Source: Planctomycetota bacterium (GTDB taxonomy: Bacteria > Planctomycetota > UBA11346). Taken from it: DNA of 10,178 bases. Both the position numbers and the translations under genes were made by a program. The notes beneath the pieces were generated by a model. That model was not told where the DNA came from. It ran no database searches and saw only the letters and a program-made list of their open reading frames with translations. This document shows, in pieces, positions 1 to 5,345 of this stretch. The stretch is from assembly GCA_013821615.1 (NCBI GenBank), contig JACDGQ010000075.1:1-10178 (forward strand), written 5' to 3'. Positions within the stretch are counted from its first letter, which is position 1; every line of letters starts with the position of its first letter.

Positions 1-529
1 GGCGTAGCCAGGTCGCGGGTTCGGTCGCCGGCGCGGGCACGAGGCCGGCGGCGTCGAGGCGCGCGGCGACGAAGCGATCGAGCGGCCCGCGCGGCCAAGC
101 CGCGTCGCGGACCGTGGGTGGATCAGCACGCCGCGGCGGCTGGAAGGACCAGTGCGGCTGGTACACGGCGCCCTGCGCGACCCAGCGCGTCAGCAGCGCG
201 ATCTGCTCCGCGCTGAGGCGGCGGTGCGAGTCCGGGGGCGGCATCTGCTCGTCCGGATCGCTGCTGGAGATGTGCGCGACGAGCGTGCTGGCCTTGCTGT
301 CGCCCGGTACGATCGCCGCATGGCCCTCGTGCAGCCGGCGTGCCTCGTCGGGCTCGTCCAAACGCAGCTCACCCTTGCGCCGCGCGGCGTCCTGGCCGTG
401 GCACGCAAAGCAGTTTTCACTCAGCAGCGGGCGGATGTCGCGGTTGTAGTCGATCACCTGCTCGGCACCGCCCAGCCCAGCGGCGAAGACGAGCAGCGGG
501 ATCCAGCGCACGGGCGGGGGCAGAGGCAT
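1..529 (-). CDS. Planctomycete-type cytochrome c (PSCyt1) with start of DUF1549 (PSCyt2), partial
   Basis: This is the N-terminal 176 residues of a larger protein that leaves the window on the left. The start is the ATG at 529; an in-frame TAG four codons upstream excludes a longer form. A short hydrophobic segment (residues 9-22) looks like a signal peptide. A covalent heme motif CFACH sits at residues 40-44 after the typical YNRDIRPLLSENC context, and an MPPP motif at about 96-99 supplies the likely axial Met. After the linker WVAQGAVYQPHWSFQP, residues about 145-176 (PLDRFVAARLDAAGLVPAPA) match the beginning of DUF1549. In this family PSCyt1, DUF1549 and DUF1553 usually follow in one polypeptide of roughly 800-1100 residues, often next to a DUF1501 gene. 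It is probably an exported heme protein; its substrate is unknown, though a polysaccharide role has been proposed. It is divergent from the PAS-AraC gene, 69 bases away. The family call is firm; the function is not. Confidence 0.9.
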   Translation of the reverse strand, partial: MPLPPPVRWIPLLVFAAGLGGAEQVIDYNRDIRPLLSENCFACHGQDAARRKGELRLDEPDEARRLHEGHAAIVPGDSKASTLVAHISSSDPDEQMPPPDSHRRLSAEQIALLTRWVAQGAVYQPHWSFQPPRRADPPTVRDAAWPRGPLDRFVAARLDAAGLVPAPATEPATWLR

Positions 530-563
530 GCGCGCAGCCTAGCGGCGCGGGGCGGCCAGGGCT

Positions 564-592
564 TTGACAGCGGCTCCACGTTTTGGTATGGA
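564..592 (+). promoter_or_regulatory. Sigma-70-type promoter of the PAS-AraC gene, giving a leaderless transcript
   Basis: A perfect -35 TTGACA (564-569) is followed by a 17-base spacer and the -10 hexamer TATGGA (587-592), with an extended TGG in front of it (584-586). The -10 matches only its first three positions. Counting from its end, +1 falls on base 599, exactly the A of the regulator's ATG. No Shine-Dalgarno sequence precedes that ATG, which fits leaderless translation. The site lies in the 69-base gap shared with the divergent cytochrome gene, so a regulator bound here could affect both. Confidence 0.55.
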
Positions 593-598
593 TGCCGC

Positions 599-1384
599 AT
601 GGCAGCGAAGCGTCCAAGAGCCCCTGTGGAACCCTTCGACCGCGCCGCGACGCTGGCGCGCATCGCCGCCACGCAGGTCTTCGCGTTGTTCGAGCACCTC
701 CCGGAGGTCTACCTGTTCGTCAAGGACGCGCAGCACCGCTTCGTCCAGGTCAACGCCGCGCTGTGGCGGCTCTACGGCTGCGCCGACGCCGCCGGGATGA
801 TCGGCCGCACCGATTTCGACTTCCAGCCGCCGACCCTGGCCGGCCAGTACGTCGACGAGGACCGCGGTGTGATGGCGCGCGGCGTGCCGCTGGTCGACCG
901 TCCCTGGCTGGTGCCCGGCGCGGATGGACTGCCGCTCTGGTACCTCTCCAGCAAGCACCCGCTGCGCGACGCGCGCGGCGCAGTCTTCGGCATCTGCGGA
1001 GTGCTGCGTCCATGCGGCGAGGCCGGCACCATCCCCGATCAGTACCGGCGCCTGGCCCCGGCTCTGACCGCGGTGCTGCAGCGCTACGGCGAACCGCTGA
1101 GCGTGGCCGAGTTGGCGCGCTGCGCACGGCTGTCGGTCAGCCAGTTGCAGCGCGAATTCGCGCGCCTGCTGCACTTGACGCCCAGCGCCTACCTGCTGCG
1201 CGTGCGCATGCTGATGGCGCGGCGCCTGCTCGAGCAGGGCGCCGCCGCGATCGGCAGCATCGCCCTCGACACCGGCTTCTACGACCAGAGCCACTTCACG
1301 CGCACCTTCCGCGCCGTCACCGGCATGCGTCCGCTCGAATACCGTCGGCGCTTCGGCGTCGAGGGGCGTGGCGCCGCGCGCTGA
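599..1384 (+). CDS. PAS domain-containing AraC-family transcriptional regulator
   Basis: The protein has 261 residues. Residues about 28-137 form a PAS_4-type sensor domain, recognisable from LFVKDAQHRFVQVN (39-52), the IGRTDFDF motif (68-75) and the closing GICGVLRP beta strand (131-138). Residues about 165-252 are an AraC DNA-binding domain with two helix-turn-helix units: LSVAELARCARLSVSQLQREF, then the family signature IALDTGFYDQSHFTRTFRAV with G(M)RPLEYRR at the end. The PAS domain should bind a small ligand or cofactor and tune DNA binding; the ligand cannot be told from the sequence. The ATG at 599 is chosen because the reading frame upstream has no nearby start and the promoter puts +1 on this base. 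The gene is divergent from the PSCyt1/DUF1549 gene, the usual position for a local regulator. The family call is certain; the target is inferred. Confidence 0.92.
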   Translation: MAAKRPRAPVEPFDRAATLARIAATQVFALFEHLPEVYLFVKDAQHRFVQVNAALWRLYGCADAAGMIGRTDFDFQPPTLAGQYVDEDRGVMARGVPLVDRPWLVPGADGLPLWYLSSKHPLRDARGAVFGICGVLRPCGEAGTIPDQYRRLAPALTAVLQRYGEPLSVAELARCARLSVSQLQREFARLLHLTPSAYLLRVRMLMARRLLEQGAAAIGSIALDTGFYDQSHFTRTFRAVTGMRPLEYRRRFGVEGRGAAR

Positions 1385-1540
1385 GAAGCGGCCGGCGCGA
1401 CCGCATCTCCCCCGTTCACATGGTCCTGCGTGCGCGACCAGTTGGTCGAGCGCGGCATTCCCGCCCGGGGCGAGGCCCATCTCATCGTGGCGCTGGTGCT
1501 CGGCCTCGACGCTGCGCATGCCGTGGGCGACGTCGGCTGT

Positions 1541-1586
1541 GCCAATAAAGTCACAGCCCTCGCCACCAGAGGTGACGAGGGCTGTG
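1541..1586 (-). terminator. Rho-independent-type terminator of the surface protein gene
   Basis: An 11-bp perfect inverted repeat (arms 1552-1562 and 1576-1586, CACAGCCCTCG and its complement) continues after one C-A mismatch into a further 4-bp stem (1564-1567 with 1571-1574) capped by the triloop AGA. On the minus strand it is followed by ACTTTATT (1551-1544), a short T-rich tail. It sits about 40 bases past the stop of the minus-strand gene 1628-3733. The plus side lacks a T-run, so it is mainly a minus-strand terminator, although the stem could also slow transcripts from the regulator gene. Confidence 0.75.
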
Positions 1587-1627
1587 CTGTGCTTCACGTT
1601 GGGATGGTCCCGGAGGGAACCGTCATA

Positions 1628-3733
1628 TCACGCGTGCGGCTGGCTCCGAGCGCCGACCAGGATGCGGCCCCGGCGATGCAGCCGCAGCGACAGCATCAGG
1701 GTCACCATCAGGAAGCCGAACACGCTGCCGCCACCACAGTGGTGGCCGCTGCTGGTCGACGCGACCGGCACCGTGCCGTCGGTGGTGGTGAAGGTCCCAT
1801 CTGCGCTGGTGACCAGGTTGCCTGACCCATCCCTGCTGAGCACGCGGAAGTGGTACAGGGTCGAAATCGTCAGTCCGCTGACGGTGACGCTGTGGTTAGT
1901 GACCAGGCTGGTGTCGAGCGTGGTCGTGGTCCCATAGGCGGTGGTCGTTCCAAACTCGACCTGACTGTCGCTGGCTTCATTGGTCGTCCAGGTGATCACG
2001 GCCGTGGTGCCAGTGATGCTGCCGGCAGTGATGGTCGAGGCCACCGGCGCGGTGGTATCGGCGGCGGTGGCAAAGGTCCCATCCGCACTGGTGGCAAGGT
2101 TGCCAGCGGCATCGCGGCTGCGCACACGGAAGTGGTACGTGGTCGAACCGACCAACCCGGAGAGGGCCACGCTGTGGGAGAGAACCAGCGCAGCGTTGAC
2201 TGTGCTGAGGCTGCCATAGGCCGTGGTCAGGCCGAATTCGACCTGGCTGGTCGAAGCTTCATCGGTCGTCCAGGTGATCGTGGCGGAATTGCCGGTGATG
2301 CTGCCGGACGAGATCGCCGAGATCGTCGGTGCCGTGGTATCGCTGGCGGCCGCCACCCCGGTGAGCGTGACATCGTGGCCACTGCCGCCGACATAACTGA
2401 TGGTGAAGGTGGTGCCGCTATTGGTCGACGAGACCACCGTCGCGCCCTGCGCGAGACCGGCGAAGGTACCCACGACCGGGCTTGAGCCGGTATTGGTGAT
2501 GATGGTCATGACCGAAGTCGGGGCCGGCGAGAACAGCGAGGTGTCCACGCTCAGGACCGCCCCGCTCACGTTCACCGCCGCCGTCGACACGCGAGCGAAG
2601 TTTGTCGGCGACTTCGTGACGACCAGGTAGGTGCTGCCACTGCCGATGGTGAGACTGGGCGTGGTGGCGTGCATGGTCATGGCCGAGATGGTCTCGTCGA
2701 GGGACAGCACGCTGGCGCCTCCGCTGAGGGTGGTGGCACCCACGGTGGCGTCGTTGGCGAGCACCAGGGTGCCGCTGGTGACGATGACCGGCGAACCGAT
2801 CAGCGAGCCCCAGATGTGCATCTCGCCGCCGGCCAGCCGCGTCGTGCCGGTATAGGGAAACGCGGTGCCACTGAGCACCTCGGTGCCACTGGTGGACTGG
2901 CGGAAGCCACCGGTTCCGGAGAAGCCGCCGGCATAGTTGGTCGGCGCGACCTGCGCGGTGCAGCCCAGGGTGTTCGCACCCAGGCTGATGTTGGCCGCCG
3001 TGGCGGTTCCGGCCAGGCCCCCGATGAGTTCGGTATCCGCGCCGTCGCTGCCGGTGGTCGCCGACAGATCCAAGGTGCCGTTGACGGTCACCACGACGGA
3101 ATTCTTGATCGCCGGGGCGCGCACCAGCCGCGCGGTCGCGCCGCTATCGACCTGCAGCGGTCCGGAGATCGCCTCGGTTGCAGTGCTGTCCAGCACCAGG
3201 AAGCCCTGCGCGACGATCGACAGGCCCGAGAGCGTATTGTTGATGGTGCCGTTCAGACGCTTGTTGCCGGGACCGCTGTAGGAAACCGGGCCGGCGCCGG
3301 TGAGCTTCCCGGACAAGTTGAGGGTGGCGCCGGCGATGGTCACGGTGACCGTCAGCACCGCCGATCCGGCCGTGCTGATCGGCAGCGCGATGTTCACGGT
3401 TCCCGCACTATTGTCGTTGATGTTCTTGCACACGATCGCGTTGCCGGTGATGACATAGGCCTCGGACACGTTCAGCTGATCGATGGTCTGGCCGATCAGG
3501 TTGTTGACGGGCGCGCCCTTGGAGGCGAAGGCCGCTCCGGCCGGGAAGACCATGATGCAGTTCGGCGTCGGGAACGCGTCCCAATTCGCGGCATCACTGA
3601 AATCGCTGGTCCCACCGGCGGCGGTCCAGGTCGAGGTCGCGGCACCTGCTGGCGCGGCGAGCGCGATCAGCATCACGAGGAGGGGGAAGCTCGACCGCAG
3701 GGCAATTGCGGAATGTGTGGATCCGGTAGGCAT
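1628..3733 (-). CDS. Secreted beta-rich surface protein with two fibronectin type III domains and a C-terminal anchor
   Basis: The protein has 701 residues. The start ATG at 3733 has a GGAAG Shine-Dalgarno (3741-3745) seven bases upstream. Residues 1-31 are a signal peptide, with cleavage likely after AGA. It is followed by a TWTAAGGTSDFSDAANWD motif (35-52) of the kind that opens autotransporter-like and PEP-CTERM-type surface proteins. Residues about 55-460 are Ser/Thr/Gly/Val-rich with short repeated strands (GTLVLANDATVG, GATLNLSGKL), as in a right-handed beta-helix or passenger repeat. Residues 465-558 and 559-652 are two closely similar fibronectin III domains (DTTAP...TYHFRVRSRD.AGNLATSADGTF). 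The C-terminus carries Cys666-Gly-Gly-Gly-Ser, a hydrophobic stretch 671-685 and HRRGR, then 11 more residues. It is probably an adhesin or cell-surface structural protein. No catalytic motif is visible and binding partners are unknown. Confidence 0.85.
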   Translation of the reverse strand: MPTGSTHSAIALRSSFPLLVMLIALAAPAGAATSTWTAAGGTSDFSDAANWDAFPTPNCIMVFPAGAAFASKGAPVNNLIGQTIDQLNVSEAYVITGNAIVCKNINDNSAGTVNIALPISTAGSAVLTVTVTIAGATLNLSGKLTGAGPVSYSGPGNKRLNGTINNTLSGLSIVAQGFLVLDSTATEAISGPLQVDSGATARLVRAPAIKNSVVVTVNGTLDLSATTGSDGADTELIGGLAGTATAANISLGANTLGCTAQVAPTNYAGGFSGTGGFRQSTSGTEVLSGTAFPYTGTTRLAGGEMHIWGSLIGSPVIVTSGTLVLANDATVGATTLSGGASVLSLDETISAMTMHATTPSLTIGSGSTYLVVTKSPTNFARVSTAAVNVSGAVLSVDTSLFSPAPTSVMTIITNTGSSPVVGTFAGLAQGATVVSSTNSGTTFTISYVGGSGHDVTLTGVAAASDTTAPTISAISSGSITGNSATITWTTDEASTSQVEFGLTTAYGSLSTVNAALVLSHSVALSGLVGSTTYHFRVRSRDAAGNLATSADGTFATAADTTAPVASTITAGSITGTTAVITWTTNEASDSQVEFGTTTAYGTTTTLDTSLVTNHSVTVSGLTISTLYHFRVLSRDGSGNLVTSADGTFTTTDGTVPVASTSSGHHCGGGSVFGFLMVTLMLSLRLHRRGRILVGARSQPHA
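1778..2341 (-). repeat. Tandem duplication of a 282-bp unit encoding fibronectin type III domains
   Basis: Two adjacent 282-bp units (2060-2341 and 1778-2059) encode residues 465-558 and 559-652 of the surface protein. Both units begin DTTAP and share GSITG, ITWTT.EAS.SQVEFG.TTAYG, YHFRV.SRD and NL.TSADGTF. A third copy appears to begin after residue 652 with only a few residues (DGTVPVAST) before the C-terminal anchor. The two units have diverged in sequence but have the same length, as expected from an older in-frame duplication. Confidence 0.8.
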
Positions 3734-3754
3734 GGGGGGTCTTCCGAGGGTGAC

Positions 3755-3760
3755 ATTATG
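3755..3760 (-). promoter_or_regulatory. Candidate -10 box of the surface protein gene
   Basis: On the minus strand CATAAT (3760-3755) matches five of six bases of TATAAT and lies 22 bases upstream of the start codon. This would give a leader of about 15 bases containing the GGAAG ribosome-binding site. No good -35 hexamer stands at 16-18 bases upstream (CAAATC at 17), so an activator or an alternative sigma factor may be needed, or the match may be chance. Confidence 0.3.
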
Positions 3761-3864
3761 GCGGGTGATGAAAAACGGATTTGAGGTGGCGACGGCGGGC
3801 TATGCGCGGGTTCCGCGCAGGCCCTCCAAGCGAAGACTCGATTGAATCGATTCGCGATCGCAGC

Positions 3865-3888
3865 GGTCCGAGGATGTCCCTACGGACC
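3865..3888 (-). terminator. Hairpin downstream of the small-gene cluster, possible terminator
   Basis: An inverted repeat GGTCCG/CGGACC (3865-3870 and 3883-3888) lies 14 bases past the DUF1328 stop codon on the minus strand. There is no T-run after it, so it is a weak intrinsic terminator at best; it may instead protect the 3' end of the message. Immediately beyond it are two adjacent short palindromes, GCGATCGC (3854-3861) and GAATCGATTC (3844-3853). Confidence 0.3.
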
Positions 3889-3902
3889 ACGATGACCAAC
3901 GC

Positions 3903-4076
3903 TCAGCGGCGACGGCCGGATCCCATCAGATGCATCAATCCGGTGATCGCGAAGATCACGATGAAGATGAAGAAGAGGATCTTGGCGATTTCCGTAAAGT
4001 CCCGCGACACGCCGCCGTAGCCAAAGACGGCAGCGATGAGGGCGACGACGAGGAAGATGAGGGCCCATCGGAGCAT
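3903..4076 (-). CDS. Small DUF1328 (YtjA-type) inner membrane protein
   Basis: This gene encodes 57 residues. It begins MLRWALIFLVVALIAAVFGYGG and continues with IAKILFFIFIVIFAI, the standard pattern of the DUF1328/YtjA family: two transmembrane helices (about 4-20 and 31-49) joined by a short loop containing the GGVS turn, with a basic tail GSGRRR. Family members are usually 50-60 residues, so this one is full length. The biochemical role is unknown; members are often found among envelope- or osmotic-stress genes. The start at 4076 is the only ATG that gives the conserved MLRWA opening; ribosome-binding sequence is weak (GAAAG). It is the last gene of a three-gene minus-strand row, 97 bases after the lysine-rich gene, with a strong hairpin in between. 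Confidence 0.9.
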   Translation of the reverse strand: MLRWALIFLVVALIAAVFGYGGVSRDFTEIAKILFFIFIVIFAITGLMHLMGSGRRR

Positions 4077-4131
4077 GAGATACTTTCAAAGGAGAGGGTG
4101 CGGACGGTTCGCCCAGTGAAAGGCGAGCCTC

Positions 4132-4166
4132 GGGGATCGGACCGGAGGGATCCGGCCACGATCCCC
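4132..4166 (-). promoter_or_regulatory. Strong intergenic hairpin between the lysine-rich and DUF1328 genes
   Basis: Eight-base perfect arms GGGGATCG (4132-4139) and CGATCCCC (4159-4166) enclose a second five-base stem (CCGGA 4142-4146 with TCCGG 4151-4155) and a four-base loop. It starts 8 bases after the stop of the upstream gene. With no T-run behind it, I read it as an mRNA-processing or stability element, or a partial terminator that would lower DUF1328 expression relative to the genes before it. Confidence 0.4.
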
Positions 4167-4173
4167 TAACTGC

Positions 4174-4314
4174 CTACTTCCGCTTCTTGCGATCCGGCGC
4201 CTGGGTCAGCGCCGAGGCGGCGATCGACTTCATCGCCTTGGAGGATTTCGGGTCCTTGAGGATCTTCGACGCCTTCGCGGCGACGGTCTTGGACGTATGT
4301 TCGGTCTTGGCCAT
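4174..4314 (-). CDS. Small lysine-rich conserved protein of unknown function
   Basis: This gene encodes 46 residues, of which 11 are Lys and 2 Arg. The start ATG at 4314 has a perfect AGGAG eight bases upstream, which rules out the longer open frame reaching up to 4437. The sequence carries the pattern KASKILKDPKSSKAMKSIAASALTQ followed by a basic end DRKKRK. Short proteins with this SKA.K.L.D....K..AASALSQ pattern occur in many proteobacteria and other phyla and are annotated only as hypothetical. The basic character suggests a nucleic-acid partner, but this is inference. The gene lies 50 bases behind the DUF3185 gene and is likely co-transcribed with it. Confidence 0.85.
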   Translation of the reverse strand: MAKTEHTSKTVAAKASKILKDPKSSKAMKSIAASALTQAPDRKKRK

Positions 4315-4364
4315 GGTATGGACTCCTGGGTGCTTGGTGATGGATGGGGCTCGAAGGCGGGGAA

Positions 4365-4568
4365 TCAGACGCGGCGGCTGCGGTAGCAGCCCCAGAGACC
4401 GACGATCAGGCAGATGATGCCGCCCACCTCCAGCCACATCGTGTGGTCGGTGAGATGGCCGGTGAACAGCCGCGAGAAGGAGTTCTGGATGGAATCAGCG
4501 GACTCAAGACCGATGAGCAGCAGGATGATGCCGGCGATCGTGAGCGCGAGAGCGAAGGCCATGTTCAT
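4365..4568 (-). CDS. Small DUF3185 membrane protein
   Basis: This gene encodes 67 residues. It has two transmembrane helices (about 4-21 and 44-61) separated by a soluble loop with the family's typical ESADSIQNSFSRLFTGHLTDHTMW segment, which corresponds to the (A)SDS....SR.FTG..TD.T.W pattern of DUF3185. The length matches the family (about 65-70). The start at 4568 (MNM) has GAGG six bases upstream; a longer frame up to 4640 lacks a ribosome-binding site and would add a non-conserved tail. Function is unknown. It is the first gene of the minus-strand row with the lysine-rich and DUF1328 genes. Confidence 0.88.
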   Translation of the reverse strand: MNMAFALALTIAGIILLLIGLESADSIQNSFSRLFTGHLTDHTMWLEVGGIICLIVGLWGCYRSRRV

Positions 4569-4681
4569 CGGGATCCTCGGTGGAGCGGCTTTGGCATGAG
4601 GCGGACTTGGACTGAGCTGAAAGCGCGGGACGCAGGTCATTGGGAACCTTACGACATGGGGAGCTCAACCCAGCAGCCTAA

Positions 4682-4709
4682 ATTATTTCTCTCGTTCAAT
4701 TGCAGTGAA
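4682..4709 (-). promoter_or_regulatory. Candidate promoter of the three small genes, in an AT-rich pocket
   Basis: Positions about 4675-4745 are visibly AT-rich compared with the rest of the window. On the minus strand they hold TTCACT (4709-4704) and AATAAT (4687-4682) with a 16-base spacer, matching four and five of six consensus bases. The promoter would give a leader of just over 100 bases before the DUF3185 start. A perfect palindrome lies about 40 bases upstream of the -35. No ECF-type GGAAC element points toward these genes. Confidence 0.4.
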
Positions 4710-4747
4710 ATATTGAAAATCAAGGCAACCTGCAAAGGTCAAAGACT

Positions 4748-4763
4748 TGGCGAGATCTCGCCA
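4748..4763. promoter_or_regulatory. Perfect 16-bp palindrome, candidate operator
   Basis: TGGCGAGATCTCGCCA is its own reverse complement over all 16 bases. It stands upstream of the putative small-gene promoter, at a distance suited to an activator dimer. The cognate regulator cannot be identified from the window. Confidence 0.4.
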
Positions 4764-5345
4764 GGGTACGAGGTGCCTCCATGAGTCATGTGTGCTGAGC
4801 ACGATCGTCAGGGAATGGCAGATGCCTTCTCGATCTTGGTCGCGCGAGAGAGCGGATGGATCCACTTTTCCTCGCGAATCACCGCGTGCGAATCGCGCTG
4901 CCCGGCGTCGACCAGTGGGAAGTCGCCGCGCAGAACAATGACGTAACCGTCGCATGGGGCGTGAGACGGATGCCGACGATGGTTGCGGTCAAGACCTTGC
5001 CCAGTTTCATGTATAAGGTTGGCATGGAGTCGAGAGGGCGGCCACACGGCTAGCGCGACGCAGGTGACCGGAAAGGTGCCGGTGTTCCGAAAGGCCGCTC
5101 TGGCAGGTGCTCCGTTCTGCAGGTAAACTCGTGCAGCGCCATGGTGCCAGCCCGCAGCCGATTCCGCTCTGGGCCGCCTCGTCGCGGCCCATCCCGACGG
5201 CCGCATGGGTGGCGGATCACCATCGGCCGGAGCCGACTCGCAGGGTATCGCAGTGACGGGGACCGACTGAGCCGGCAGCGCCGTCCGAGCGGGCGGACCG
5301 CTGCCGCCCGCCGTCGCGCGGGGCGGCAGGGTGGGGGGACGTCCC
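4764..5345. other. Intergenic region without a supported gene
   Basis: Several open frames cross this stretch on both strands, but none has a ribosome-binding site, a recognisable domain or consistent codon use. A short minus-strand frame starting at 5010 (MKLGKVLTATIVGIRL...) begins like a small protein but ends after 43 residues, and I do not support it. Noted elements are a spaced inverted repeat CGGAA/TTCCG (5069-5073, 5085-5089) and the two overlapping hairpins at 5273-5329. No clear promoter for the plus-strand gene at 5346 was found. Confidence 0.5.
5273..5329 (+). promoter_or_regulatory. Two mutually exclusive hairpins in the leader of the sigma/PA14 fusion gene
   Basis: Hairpin A pairs 5273-5280 (CGGCAGCG) with 5299-5306 and 5283-5287 (GTCCG) with 5294-5298, a 13-bp stem with a two-base bulge. 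Hairpin B pairs 5301-5309 (CTGCCGCCC) perfectly with 5321-5329 (GGGCGGCAG) across an 11-base loop. The two share 5301-5306, so only one can form at a time. Hairpin B ends three bases before the G-rich ribosome-binding site. The layout is that of an attenuator or translation switch, but GC-rich DNA also yields such stems by chance. Confidence 0.35.

Noticed and set aside
539..1597. Long minus-strand open frame of about 350 codons opposite the PAS-AraC gene
   Set aside because: It is antisense to a gene with clear PAS and AraC motifs, has no known domain, and overlaps the terminator hairpin; long antisense frames are expected at this GC content.
2669..3784. Plus-strand open frame opposite the surface protein gene
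   Set aside because: It is Gly/Arg/Asp-rich with no domain, and its pattern reflects the Ser/Thr/Gly-rich repeats on the other strand, which has a signal peptide, FN3 domains and a Shine-Dalgarno.
3844..3861. Adjacent palindromes GAATCGATTC and GCGATCGC as an attachment site or origin
   Set aside because: They are short palindromes expected by chance, with no integrase, repeats or DnaA boxes nearby.
4808..5025. Short minus-strand frames (GYVIVLRGDFPLVDAG... and MKLGKVLTATIVG...) that look partly protein-like
   Set aside because: They lie in different frames, have no Shine-Dalgarno and no family I recognise; a frameshifted remnant is possible but not supportable.
5101..5129. Possible sigma-54 or sigma-70 promoter before the fusion gene (TGGCAG ... 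TAAACT)
   Set aside because: The GG-to-GC spacing does not fit sigma-54, and only the -10-like hexamer resembles a sigma-70 site.
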